DNA of 64,000 nucleotides from J095 sp964517605 (GTDB lineage Bacteria > Chloroflexota > Anaerolineae > 4572-78 > J111), in assembly GCA_964517605.1 (NCBI GenBank), contig CAZFCE010000009.1, positions 119,267 through 183,266 on the forward strand, in the 5' to 3' direction. Below, one piece after another: positions 1 to 8,680 of the stretch. Below the pieces are notes generated by a model. The model worked only from the letters and a program-made list of their open reading frames with translations, was not told where the DNA came from and did no database searches. A program made the translations under genes and the position numbers. The first letter of the stretch is position 1; every line of letters starts with the position of its first letter.

Positions 1-629
1 GCCGCCGCCGCCAGCAGCGCCAGCCCAATTGCCAGCGCCACCCGGCCCACCGGGTTTTTAACCGCCGTTAATTTATACATCACCAGCGGGGCGACCAGCG
101 CCAAAAAACTGGCCATGGTGTTAGGGTTGCCCAACACCGACAGCCGGGGCAACTCCGCCGCCGCGCCCGCATCGGTAAACCACCACCACAGTTGCAGCCC
201 GGCCAGCGCCAGCACCAGCCCGCTCACCAGCATGATGGCGTTAACCATCAACTCGGCCAGCCAACGGCGGCGGCCCAAATCGGCGGCCATATAAAAAAAG
301 TAGATGTAAGTAAACCAGAACACCAGCGTTTCGAGGCTGTACTCCAAATTGACGGAAAACGCGCCGGCCAGCAGCCACGCGCCCGCCAGCGCCAGCAGCG
401 GCCCATCGACTGGCGTGCGGGGAAGCTGCGCCTGCCACAACCCGCGCCATGCCAACCACACCGCCGCCAAGCCCGTGACTAAAACAAGGGTGTTGCGCCG
501 CCAAACGTAATCGTAAATGCCCTGCGCGGTCTGCCCGCCGATAAAGGTGTAATACACCCAAAACAGCAGCAGCCCAAGCTGAATGGCGGTAATCACCACC
601 GGCGAGGCCGTGGACAAACGCCGGCTCAT
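1..629 (-). CDS. O-antigen ligase/polymerase-like membrane protein (3' end outside window)
   Basis: The reading frame runs from the ATG at 629 to the window edge without a stop, so about 209 N-terminal residues are visible and the C-terminus is missing. The protein begins MSRRLSTASPVV and shows several hydrophobic segments. The stretch around residues 175-185 (LGNPNTMASFLALV) resembles the conserved region of Wzy/O-antigen-ligase proteins just before their catalytic loop. The start overlaps the stop of the upstream ligase-like gene by ATGA, so the two are probably translated together. The role is inferred: polymerising or attaching polyprenol-linked glycans on the outer face of the membrane. 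The Wzy_C loop that would confirm it lies outside the window. Confidence 0.72.
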   Translation of the reverse strand, partial: MSRRLSTASPVVITAIQLGLLLFWVYYTFIGGQTAQGIYDYVWRRNTLVLVTGLAAVWLAWRGLWQAQLPRTPVDGPLLALAGAWLLAGAFSVNLEYSLETLVFWFTYIYFFYMAADLGRRRWLAELMVNAIMLVSGLVLALAGLQLWWWFTDAGAAAELPRLSVLGNPNTMASFLALVAPLVMYKLTAVKNPVGRVALAIGLALLAAA

Positions 630-2893
630 GGGCGGGCCCCCGGTTTGGGGAAAAAACTGTCCTGCCCGGCCATCAATTTATAAATTGAGGCGGCCTGGTC
701 GGGTTGACCGGCGGCACCGTACAATCGGATTAATGCCAGCGCCGGTTTGATTTGCGCGGCTCCGGCGGCCCGGATTAACTGCGGCGACAGGTCATTGCCG
801 CCCAAACGGCCGTAAATAATCACCTCTATACTTTCCGGCTGAGCAAAAACCAGCGCCTGCCGGTACGCGGCCTGAGCCGCCACCGGATTACCCTGCCGTT
901 CATACAACCGGCCCATTTGGTAATAGGCCTGCCCATCGCCCTGAAACACAGCGGTTTTTAACGCCGATTCCGTGGCCGCCGGGTCGTCATCAGTTTCCCG
1001 GCGAACCTGTTCGATGGCGGCGGCAAGCTGCCGGTTGCCGGCGGCGGCCACAAAACCGGGCCAACGGGCCGCGCGTCCCGGCGACGCCAACCAAAACCCC
1101 GACGCCGCCATATCCGGCCACAGCCGCAACGCCTGCCCGTAGGCCGCCCCGGCCTGCTCCCAATGGCCCTGCTGCTCGTAAAAATAGCCCAAATTTAGCG
1201 CGTACTGGGGATTGGCCTCGGCTTGCAGGCTGCGGGTGAGCCAGTCCACCGCTTCGGCTGGCTGGCCGTTTTGCCACAACAACCCGGCCAGGTTGGCCGA
1301 GTTTAACCCCCAAATTGGCTCTTGCGCCAAACCCTGCTGGTAATAAGCGATGGCCGCCCGGAGCGCCGCCGGCTGCCCGGCGGTCCCCGCCAGCCGGGCC
1401 TGGAGCAGCCCCAGCCGGAACGCCCGCAGCGCCAGCGCCGGGTCCAGCCGGTAGGCTTGCTCGGCCTGGGCAATGGCGGCGGGCAAATCGCCGGCGCGTT
1501 CACGCCGAAAGCTGGCCTCGGCGTGCCAATCGGCGCGGGCCACCCAACCCCACGCCGCCAGGCCCAACAACAGCGCCGCCGCCGCCAGATACGCCGGAAC
1601 GGTTTTGAGCCGGCTGGGGCGATCAACCTTTAACGGCGCAACCACCGCCGCCAGCAACGCCATCATTATTAAAATATTGGGCGTGGCGGCGTAACAATCG
1701 GCCAGCAGTTGCACCGCCAGCCCCACCAGCGTGGCCCCCAGGCCAATCAGCCGGATTTTAGCCGCCGGTTCGGCCAGTTGCCGCCAGTGAGCGGCCCAAC
1801 TCCGGGCCGCCTGCCAGTAAAGATAAGCCCCCGCCGCCAGCCCCGCCAGCCCCAGCTCGGCGGCGGTGTTGAGGTAAAGGTTGTGGGCCGACCCGATTTG
1901 CTGGCGCGGCAGCGCGGCCTCGTTGAGGCGCAGCAGCGCCCGGCCAAAATTGCCCGGCCCCACGCCCGTAAGCCAGTTTGCTTTAAAAATGCGTAGCGCC
2001 GTTGCCCACAGCGTAAACCTGAAGTCAATACTATCGGGGCGATCGGCCACGGCCCAATACGCCCAGCCGCCGGTTAACAGCAACACCGCCAAAAGCAGCA
2101 GCAGCGCCGCCGCCTGCTCGCGCCGCTTCAAACCGATCCATTTTTGCCGCCACGCCACGCCGCGCGGCGCTACCGCCAGCCAGCCCGCCAGCAACAACAG
2201 CAGCGATACCGCCGTACCAACCAGTCCGGTGCGAGAAAAAGCCAGCAACAGCACCACTACCGCCAGCGCCAGCACCACCAACAATGCGCGGCGATTAGCA
2301 TCGCGGCGGGGCAGGCTTAGCCACAGGGCCGCCGCCGGGGTAATCAACAACGACAGGTAATTGGCCAGCGGCGTTGAGCCGTTCAGCGTAATGTTTAACC
2401 GGTACATTACCGGCGGAATGGGGTTACGCCAGCCGCCCACCGCCAGCCAGCCCGGCGAAAACGGCCCCGCGCCTACATACCAGGCGGCAAACTCGGCCAG
2501 ACCCACCAGACAAACCACCGCCGCCGCCATATAAAACGCCCACACCAGTTTGGCCGCGCCGCCGCGCCGGGCCACATCCACCAGCAAATAAAAAGCCAGC
2601 ACGTGCGAGAGCGATAGCCACAACGCCTCAAAACTGAAGCGCGGCGACTGCCCCAACACCGCACCGGCCAATCCCGCAAGCAAATACAGCCCCCAGGCCG
2701 CATCGAGCGGAGTGCGCGGCAGGCCGTGGCCCTGTTTTAGCCGCACCGCCAGCCAGCCGCCCAGCAACCCGGTCACAACAATCTGGTTGGTTACGCGCAA
2801 AAATAAATTGAGCTGGCTGTAAAACGTGCCGCCAATAAACGTAAAATAAACCACAATGGCCAACAGCAAAAAATCGCGGGGAGTGAGTTTCAT
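626..2893 (-). CDS. O-antigen ligase-like protein (Wzy_C) with C-terminal TPR repeats
   Basis: The protein has 755 residues. The first ~430 are polytopic membrane sequence. They contain the Wzy_C hallmark region around residues 280-345, with TGVGPGNFG followed by SAHNLYLNTAAELG. The soluble C-terminus (about 450-740) holds at least four TPR-like helical pairs, for example DLPAAIAQAEQAYRLDP and NPVAAQAAYRQALV. Ligase-plus-TPR fusions are a known variant of the O-antigen ligase family, and the TPRs may recruit partner proteins. It belongs to a chain of ATGA-overlapping minus-strand genes, with 2890-4917 upstream and the partial ligase downstream. The acceptor (lipid, protein or peptidoglycan) cannot be told from the sequence. 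Confidence 0.85.
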   Translation of the reverse strand: MKLTPRDFLLLAIVVYFTFIGGTFYSQLNLFLRVTNQIVVTGLLGGWLAVRLKQGHGLPRTPLDAAWGLYLLAGLAGAVLGQSPRFSFEALWLSLSHVLAFYLLVDVARRGGAAKLVWAFYMAAAVVCLVGLAEFAAWYVGAGPFSPGWLAVGGWRNPIPPVMYRLNITLNGSTPLANYLSLLITPAAALWLSLPRRDANRRALLVVLALAVVVLLLAFSRTGLVGTAVSLLLLLAGWLAVAPRGVAWRQKWIGLKRREQAAALLLLLAVLLLTGGWAYWAVADRPDSIDFRFTLWATALRIFKANWLTGVGPGNFGRALLRLNEAALPRQQIGSAHNLYLNTAAELGLAGLAAGAYLYWQAARSWAAHWRQLAEPAAKIRLIGLGATLVGLAVQLLADCYAATPNILIMMALLAAVVAPLKVDRPSRLKTVPAYLAAAALLLGLAAWGWVARADWHAEASFRRERAGDLPAAIAQAEQAYRLDPALALRAFRLGLLQARLAGTAGQPAALRAAIAYYQQGLAQEPIWGLNSANLAGLLWQNGQPAEAVDWLTRSLQAEANPQYALNLGYFYEQQGHWEQAGAAYGQALRLWPDMAASGFWLASPGRAARWPGFVAAAGNRQLAAAIEQVRRETDDDPAATESALKTAVFQGDGQAYYQMGRLYERQGNPVAAQAAYRQALVFAQPESIEVIIYGRLGGNDLSPQLIRAAGAAQIKPALALIRLYGAAGQPDQAASIYKLMAGQDSFFPKPGARP

Positions 2894-4917
2894 GGGGTTA
2901 ACCGGTACAACTGGTACGCCCCGGCAATATCGGCAATTTGCTCCAGGTGATGTTGCAGCAGCCCGGCCAGCACGGCGTCATCCACCGCGCCGGGTTGCTG
3001 GCGGCGCATAAAATCCAGGCCGGCGCGATGAATCAGCACGTGGGTTACGCCACTAGCCCGCCAGTGTTGGGCAATGGCCCCGGCGTTGCCGTAAAGGTGC
3101 ACCAAATGCGGAAATTCATCCAGAATGCTGTCGGGGCGGCAATTACGCCGGCAGTAGTAGCTGCGCGGCTCCCACAAAAACACAACTGTGGCCGATTCCG
3201 GCAGCCCGTTAACGGCCTCCAGCGCGGCGTAGTGCGCTCCCAACCGCGCAGTCAGGTAATCGGCCCGCGATTCCAGGCCGGCCAGGTACGGCAGCGGGTT
3301 GAGTTTGAGGGTGATCAGGCTTTGGTCCATCAACGTGAGGGCCAACGCCAGCCCCACCGCCATATTCACCACGCGGCTAAGTGAAAATCGGGGCAAATCA
3401 AAGGCCGGCAAGCTGCTCCACACCCAGCCGGCCACCGGAGCCAGCGCCGCCAGCGCCGGCAGCAGCAAGCGCGATTGCCACAAACTCTGCGACCAGATGA
3501 CGCCCGCCGTCCACGCCGCAAAGTGAGCCAGCGCATACGCCAGCAAAATTTTGGCCGCCGGCGGCGTAGGTCGCCCGGCAAAACGCCGCGACACTCCGGC
3601 CCAAATGAGCAGCGGCAAAAACAGCAGCAGCAGCGGCCCGGTGCGGCCATCCCAAAAATTGGCATCGCGCACGCCCAGCGTGAGCAACCACGGCAGCGCC
3701 AGCAGTGTGGCGGGCTGCCAGCCCACGCCCGTGCCCGCCGCCGCGTACCAGCCGGCGCGAAAGCCATCCCACAAATGACCGCCAAAAATGCCAAACAAAA
3801 ACGGATACACCGGGTTGCCGGTGAACAGCCAGTTTTTAAGATACCAGGGCGCGGCTACCAGCGCCGCCGGCAGGGCAAAAACAGCCGCAGCGCGAACAGC
3901 GAACAGTGGGCGGCGGGCGGCGTAACCGGCAATGATGATAACAATCACCAGTGGCGTAACAAAACTGGTGTACTTTAGCCCCATCGCCAGCCCGGCCAAC
4001 ACCCCGCTCATAATTAATGGCGAATTGTGAACTGTGAATTGTGAATTGCTGTTGGTTTGTTGATTGGCCCAAATGATAACCCAGTAAACGGCGCTCAACT
4101 GATAAAACGCCAGCGCCAGGTCATTGTAGGCCCAACCGGCCAGCGTGGCCACCAGCGGCATGCTGGCTAAAATGAGCAGCGCCGGCCAGCCGGCCCGATC
4201 GCTTAAAAAACGGCGGGCGGTTAAATAGACCAATCCTGCCAGCAAAAAGCCGTAACCGGCGTGCAGCAATTTGGCGGCAACATCGTCGCGCAGGAGCATG
4301 GCCCAGGCAAACAGCATTTCCATAAGCGCCGGAAAACTGAAGTGCGGCACATCGAGGCCGCCAACCACGCGCCCGGCTTCGAGGTACAGTTTGGGGCCGG
4401 TGAGGTGGTAAAACAGGCCGTCCCAATCGGTGGGGGGGAGCAGCGCCGCCAGCAACGCCAGCAGCGCGTAAATCAACAGGTAGAACGCGGCCAACCGGGG
4501 CGGGCGCTCCGCCAGCCGCCAGCGCCGCAGCGCCGGCCAAATCCGGCGGAGTTGGGGCGCAGCCGCCACGGTTAGCATCAACGTGATGGCGTAAGCCGCC
4601 AGCCGGTTAAAGCCACCGGCCAGCCCCACCGCCAGCGCCAGTAATCCCAGCGCGCCCAGCCCCAGCGCCACGCCAAACACCAGCCGCTCGCCGGTGGACA
4701 GGCCGGCCAGTCGCAGCCAGGCCAACCCCCACAGTCCCAGGCCCAACGCCACCAGCAACAACCAACCGGCGACCAGCCCGTCGAGCAGCACGCCGCCCAC
4801 GGCGGCAGCGGTGGCGGCGGAAAAAGGCTTTTGCACCGCAAAAAACGAGGCCAGCACAAAAAACAGCCACACAATAAAGCCTGCCGGCAGCAGCCAGTTT
4901 GAGCGGGTGGGAGTCAT
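2890..4917 (-). CDS. GT-C-type polytopic membrane glycosyltransferase-like protein
   Basis: This 675-residue protein has many hydrophobic segments. A first-loop motif around residues 160-190 (PPTDWDGLFYHLTGPKLYLE) has the acidic residue followed by the aromatic-rich stretch typical of PMT/ArnT-like GT-C enzymes. The C-terminal ~130 residues look extracytoplasmic and end in a small alpha/beta-like segment (THVLIHRAGLDF). Start and stop both overlap the neighbours by ATGA. A heptanucleotide tandem repeat at 4022-4049 is read in frame and encodes an Asn/Ser/Gln-rich loop (NSNSQFTVHN) between two membrane segments. The sugar donor is unknown; a polyprenol-phosphate sugar is the family norm. Confidence 0.7.
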   Translation of the reverse strand: MTPTRSNWLLPAGFIVWLFFVLASFFAVQKPFSAATAAAVGGVLLDGLVAGWLLLVALGLGLWGLAWLRLAGLSTGERLVFGVALGLGALGLLALAVGLAGGFNRLAAYAITLMLTVAAAPQLRRIWPALRRWRLAERPPRLAAFYLLIYALLALLAALLPPTDWDGLFYHLTGPKLYLEAGRVVGGLDVPHFSFPALMEMLFAWAMLLRDDVAAKLLHAGYGFLLAGLVYLTARRFLSDRAGWPALLILASMPLVATLAGWAYNDLALAFYQLSAVYWVIIWANQQTNSNSQFTVHNSPLIMSGVLAGLAMGLKYTSFVTPLVIVIIIAGYAARRPLFAVRAAAVFALPAALVAAPWYLKNWLFTGNPVYPFLFGIFGGHLWDGFRAGWYAAAGTGVGWQPATLLALPWLLTLGVRDANFWDGRTGPLLLLFLPLLIWAGVSRRFAGRPTPPAAKILLAYALAHFAAWTAGVIWSQSLWQSRLLLPALAALAPVAGWVWSSLPAFDLPRFSLSRVVNMAVGLALALTLMDQSLITLKLNPLPYLAGLESRADYLTARLGAHYAALEAVNGLPESATVVFLWEPRSYYCRRNCRPDSILDEFPHLVHLYGNAGAIAQHWRASGVTHVLIHRAGLDFMRRQQPGAVDDAVLAGLLQHHLEQIADIAGAYQLYRLTP
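4022..4049. repeat. Heptanucleotide tandem repeat (4 units) inside a coding sequence
   Basis: Four consecutive 7-bp units read GAATTGT, GAACTGT, GAATTGT and GAATTGC. They resemble the short tandemly repeated heptamers (STRR) described in cyanobacteria, which are usually intergenic. Here the repeat lies inside a membrane glycosyltransferase gene and is translated on the minus strand. Gain or loss of one unit would shift the reading frame. Confidence 0.85.
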
Positions 4918-6167
4918 TGGCCGGCTGCCTGTTCAAGGGTTTGAGCCGCCCGCCACAAGCCGCGCCCGTCCAGCGCGTACAGCAGCAGCAGCAGCGCGGG
5001 CAGCAGGCCGTGCAGCATTACATTTTCCCAGTTGCCAACAATGGTGGCTAAAAATACGGTCCACATAAAAAGTAACAGTCCCACTTGAACCAGCGCGGCC
5101 CCGACAACGGCCCGTTTTTTGCCCAGCGACACTTGCAGCCGGTAGAAAAAGAAAAAGAGCGGCAGGTACAAAATAATCTGGTTGGTGGTGGCCGAGCGAA
5201 AAGTAATGAGGCTGCCCACAATCAGGGTTGACATCACCGCCGCGGTGTAGCCGCCCGGACGGCCTCGCCAGGCCAGCCACCAACCCGGCAGCAGCGCCAC
5301 AAAAAACACCACCGATAGCACCGGCGTGAGCCAGCCGGCCAACGCATCCGGTAGCAGGTAATGCAACAGGTTTTCCAGCGGCGTGCCAAAGGCCACGTAA
5401 GTGCTGTAAGCCCGCGCGTTCCGCGCAAAATCCAGCGGCCAACCGGGCATCAGCGCCATACTGCCCAGCATCAATACCGCCAGCGCCACGGCAAAACCGG
5501 CAATAATCCGCCAGCGCCGCCGGAACAGCGCCCACAGCAACAAAAATGCCAGCACCAAAAACACCATTTGCGGTTTGATGGTGGTTATCGCCAGTAACAC
5601 GCCAGCCCAACCATCGCGCCGGGCGGAGATGGCCGCCAGCGCCAGCAGCAGCGCCAGCCCCACCAGCACCGAAAATTGGCCCAAAATGATGGCGCGCGCG
5701 CCGTTGTAAAAGAAAATGCCCCAAAAGACCGTCGCCAAAAAGAGCCAGCCGGTTGGCCTCCAACCCGACAGGTAAATTGACAACATGGTTACGGCCAGCA
5801 GCATAAATTGCAGCAGCGTTAACCAAACGGCCTGTGCCCAATCGTAGGGTAGCAGGCTGAGCGGCCAAAAGAAGAAAATGGTGTACAGGGGATAGGCAAA
5901 GTAGGCTTCGTCTTTGTCTTCGGGGCGGGTGAGGCGGCCAAACATTGATTTTTGGGCCTGCTCGGCCACGGTGCGGTCATACGGGTTAACGCCGTGCAGC
6001 AGCAACTCGCGCCCGCCCAGCCAGCGCACAAAAAAATCGTTGGCGCCGGGGTATTTGCTGGTGAACACCGCCCGCAGCGCCACCGACTCGGCGGCCACTA
6101 ACACCAGCAGCAACACGGCCAGCGCCAGCCACACCCGCCACGATTTGAGCAAGTAGGCATTAGTCAT
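4914..6167 (-). CDS. GT87/DUF2029-family polyprenol-phosphate mannosyltransferase-like protein
   Basis: The protein has 417 residues from the ATG at 6167; a GTG one codon upstream is possible. It shows a first membrane segment, then the GT87-like loop PGANDFFVRWLGGRELLLHGVNPY (about residues 38-62), which carries the catalytic-site acidic residue, and about ten further hydrophobic helices. A TTIKPQMV-like motif near residue 197 matches the KPQ motif of GT87 enzymes. GT87 members such as mycobacterial PimE add alpha-1,2-mannose from polyprenol-phosphate-mannose outside the membrane. The stop overlaps the next gene by ATGA, and the gene sits 3 bp after the 6171-7802 gene, so it is part of the same operon. 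Confidence 0.78.
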   Translation of the reverse strand: MTNAYLLKSWRVWLALAVLLLVLVAAESVALRAVFTSKYPGANDFFVRWLGGRELLLHGVNPYDRTVAEQAQKSMFGRLTRPEDKDEAYFAYPLYTIFFFWPLSLLPYDWAQAVWLTLLQFMLLAVTMLSIYLSGWRPTGWLFLATVFWGIFFYNGARAIILGQFSVLVGLALLLALAAISARRDGWAGVLLAITTIKPQMVFLVLAFLLLWALFRRRWRIIAGFAVALAVLMLGSMALMPGWPLDFARNARAYSTYVAFGTPLENLLHYLLPDALAGWLTPVLSVVFFVALLPGWWLAWRGRPGGYTAAVMSTLIVGSLITFRSATTNQIILYLPLFFFFYRLQVSLGKKRAVVGAALVQVGLLLFMWTVFLATIVGNWENVMLHGLLPALLLLLYALDGRGLWRAAQTLEQAAGQ

Positions 6168-6170
6168 CAC

Positions 6171-7802
6171 TTACAAATTACCGCCATCCCTTTTACAAAT
6201 TTTGCACACTCCGGCAGCGCCCCAGCCCAACAGCGCCAGCCACGGCAACGCCAACCCCGCCACCACCCCCGGCGATACGCCCCACAACGGCAGGTGCGCC
6301 CACCACAACGCCGGCAAATTTAGCCGGATAAACTCGGTTTGCAACACCCGCTGGGCGCTGACGCGATTGGCGTCAGAATCGGCGGCGGGCAGTTCCATTT
6401 GCTGAATGGTATGCGCCGCTGCTGCCCGCCGGTCGGCTTGTAAATAAGCCCCAAACACTTCCACCGCCCCGCTCCACTGCCACGCCAACGGGCTAAACGC
6501 CGGTTGATACAGCGTTTGGTCGTAAAACCTTTCGTTACCGGTGGCCCGGCGCAATTCCAGATAACGCACGTGGTCAACCACTACCGCCGGCAATTGAATC
6601 AGCACACCTGCCACAAACAACGCCGTAAACAACGCCCAGGCCAGCCGCGATTGGGCATCGCTTAAAATGGCCGGCAACGGCAACAGCGAAACCGCCAGTA
6701 GCGGCAGTAAAAAGCGCGGTCCCCAGTTAAGCCCGCCGGTCCAAAAATTATAAGGCGAATAGCATGCCAGGTAACTCAGCCACCACAAAATAATCAATAG
6801 CGCCAGTTCACGCTGTTTTTTAAAAAACAACGGCCACGCGCCCGCCGCCAGCAACAGCGGCGGCGCGTACAAAAACACGCTTTTACCAGGGCTAAATAAC
6901 AAACCGTATAAGCCTAACAAAGGCGGAGTTGTCCAGGCTACCTCGTAGTAGCCGCTATCAAACGGCGAACCAAACCGCAGCCAGTTGTACCCCAAACTGA
7001 GGGCTATCGCTACCGCCACGCCCACGCCCACCCGCCAGGCTACGCTCCACCGTTTTGGCCAGGTGTTGGTAGCCAGCAACAGCGCCACGGCCAGCCCCGG
7101 CACAGTGATGGCGGCAGTCATTCGCATTAAGATGGCGGCTCCCAGCGCCGCGCCTTGCCACCACGCCCAACGCGCTACCGGATTTTTTTGCCAGCGATAA
7201 AAGGCAAAAGCGGCCAGCAACAAAAAAAAGCCGGTGGCCGGTTGTGGGTAGAAATTGTTAACATACGACCAGCCCATCGAAGCCAGGCCAAAAGACAGAG
7301 TGGCCGCCAGCGCCAGCCGGGGCGAATAGCCCAGTTCTAGCCCAAATTGAAACATCAACCAGCCGGTAGCCGCCAGCGCCAACGGGTTGAGCAGGGTTAG
7401 CGCCAACCGGGGGCCAAGTTGCGGCCACTGCGGCCACAACGCATCCAGCCAGTGGCCTGCAATCCACAGCGGCAGCGCCAGCAGCGATTGCCCCGGCGCG
7501 TACTTGGAATACAACTCACTGCCGCACGTACCCGCCACCGCCGAAGTGGTGTCCAGGCCCAGCGGGCAGGTAGGCAAAAAATTATCCGCCGCCAGCACCG
7601 GCAATTGCAAGGTTTCGCGGCCAATAGCCAACCCCGCGCCGGTAGCCAGGTTGCGGGTAACGCGGTACATAGTTTCATCATCGCCTTGCGCCAAGTAACC
7701 GGCTGCCGTTAGCACATACAACGCCAGCAACAGGGCAAACACTCGCGCGCCGGCCATACCTTGAAAATAACAAACTGCGGACAACAAATTACGGGTTTTC
7801 AT
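6171..7802 (-). CDS. GT-C-type polytopic membrane protein
   Basis: The ATG at 7802 (MKTRNLLSAVC) is preferred because the signal-anchor segment follows directly. An upstream ATG at 7850 would add 16 hydrophilic residues and run into the repeat-containing intergenic region. The protein has about 543 residues and roughly 10-12 hydrophobic segments. Its first loop, GDDETMYRVTRNLATG, has the Asp/Glu pair expected in GT-C enzymes, followed by SKYAPGQSLLALPLWI. A soluble part is inserted near residues 425-490. The specific family is not recognised; PMT/ArnT-like is the nearest description. No strong ribosome binding site precedes either start. Confidence 0.66.
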   Translation of the reverse strand: MKTRNLLSAVCYFQGMAGARVFALLLALYVLTAAGYLAQGDDETMYRVTRNLATGAGLAIGRETLQLPVLAADNFLPTCPLGLDTTSAVAGTCGSELYSKYAPGQSLLALPLWIAGHWLDALWPQWPQLGPRLALTLLNPLALAATGWLMFQFGLELGYSPRLALAATLSFGLASMGWSYVNNFYPQPATGFFLLLAAFAFYRWQKNPVARWAWWQGAALGAAILMRMTAAITVPGLAVALLLATNTWPKRWSVAWRVGVGVAVAIALSLGYNWLRFGSPFDSGYYEVAWTTPPLLGLYGLLFSPGKSVFLYAPPLLLAAGAWPLFFKKQRELALLIILWWLSYLACYSPYNFWTGGLNWGPRFLLPLLAVSLLPLPAILSDAQSRLAWALFTALFVAGVLIQLPAVVVDHVRYLELRRATGNERFYDQTLYQPAFSPLAWQWSGAVEVFGAYLQADRRAAAAHTIQQMELPAADSDANRVSAQRVLQTEFIRLNLPALWWAHLPLWGVSPGVVAGLALPWLALLGWGAAGVCKICKRDGGNL

Positions 7803-7857
7803 GATTGGATGGGTAGTGATAGCTCTGCGGTCAACAGCTTCAATCCACATTAAAAAG

Positions 7858-7979
7858 CGTAGGGGGCAACCACCGCCGAGGCGCAGGGGTTGCTGAGATT
7901 TTTATATTTTCTCCGGATTCTCTGCGTCTCTGTGGTAAAAATTTTGGCCTCTACGCGCAAAATGGTGTTGCCCCGCACA
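7858..7979. repeat. Nested inverted-repeat intergenic element (dispersed-repeat-like)
   Basis: The outer arms GGGGCAAC (7863-7870) and GTTGCCCC (7967-7974) are inverted copies about 100 bp apart. Inside them, ACCACCGCCGAGGCGCAG (left) and CTGCGTCTCTGTGGT (right) form a second, imperfect inverted pair around an AT-rich centre. No reading frame covers it. It looks like two nested palindromic dispersed repeats between operons. Only one copy is visible here, so genome-wide repetition is an inference. Confidence 0.55.
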
Positions 7980-7987
7980 ATTCTACA

Positions 7988-8668
7988 TTAAAAACGGTAA
8001 CGGATGAGCGTAAAAATGGCAATAAGGCCATCGTACCATTTGATTTTTTTGCCGGCGGCCCACAACCGGGGATTGTAGGAAATAGGCACCTCAACAATGG
8101 GCACGCCCTGCCGCAACAGTTTGCCCGTAACCTCCGGGCAAAACTCAAAGCCGTCGGTTTCCAGGCCAAGGCCGCGCAGCAGATCGGTTTTGATGACTTT
8201 GTAGCCGGTGGCTTCGTCGGTGATGCGCGAGCCGTACAACCAGTTGGTAATCCAACTGAGCAGCCGCCCGCCCCAATAGAACGTCCACGATGATTTGGGG
8301 TTGCGCCGCAAATTCCGCGAGCCGTACACCACCTGCACGGCGGCATTGGCAAAGGGAGCCAGCAGCGCGGCGTAATCTGCCGGGTTGTACTCCAGGTCGG
8401 CGTCTTGCACCAGCACCAGATCGCCGGTAACGGCAGCCAGGCCGGTGCGCATGGCCGCGCCTTTGCCGCGATTGTGGCCGTGGCGCAAAATCTCCAGCGC
8501 CGGTTGGCCGGCGTGCTGCAATTGCTCCAAAATTGCCACCGAGCCGTCGGTGGAGCCATCGTCAACGGCAATGATTTGGCCGGCCAAACCGGTGGCCCGC
8601 ACCCGGCTGATGATTTCGGCCAGCGTGGCGGCCTCATTATAAACGGGGATGATAACCGATAAATTCAC
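7988..8668 (-). CDS. GT2 glycosyltransferase, polyprenol-phosphate mannose/glucose synthase-like
   Basis: This 226-residue protein starts at a GTG and has no membrane anchor. The GT-A fold is clear: IIPVYNEA near residue 6, the nucleotide-binding VDDGSTDGS near 36, and the metal-binding DAD motif (VQDADLEYNP) near 93. RGKGAAMRTGL and EATGYKVIKTDLL are typical of DPM1-like synthases. Such enzymes move a sugar from a nucleotide sugar to polyprenol phosphate on the cytoplasmic face, making the donor used by the surrounding GT-C proteins. It lies 12 bp after the GT87 gene at 8681 and is probably co-transcribed with it. A second, more canonical synthase is at 20954-21730. Confidence 0.85.
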   Translation of the reverse strand: MNLSVIIPVYNEAATLAEIISRVRATGLAGQIIAVDDGSTDGSVAILEQLQHAGQPALEILRHGHNRGKGAAMRTGLAAVTGDLVLVQDADLEYNPADYAALLAPFANAAVQVVYGSRNLRRNPKSSWTFYWGGRLLSWITNWLYGSRITDEATGYKVIKTDLLRGLGLETDGFEFCPEVTGKLLRQGVPIVEVPISYNPRLWAAGKKIKWYDGLIAIFTLIRYRF

Positions 8669-8680
8669 GATAGTTACGTA

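Noticed and set aside
241..561. Minus-strand frame of 106 codons
   Set aside because: It is a frame-shifted shadow of the partial ligase-like gene 1-629, which explains the region better with membrane-helix sequence.
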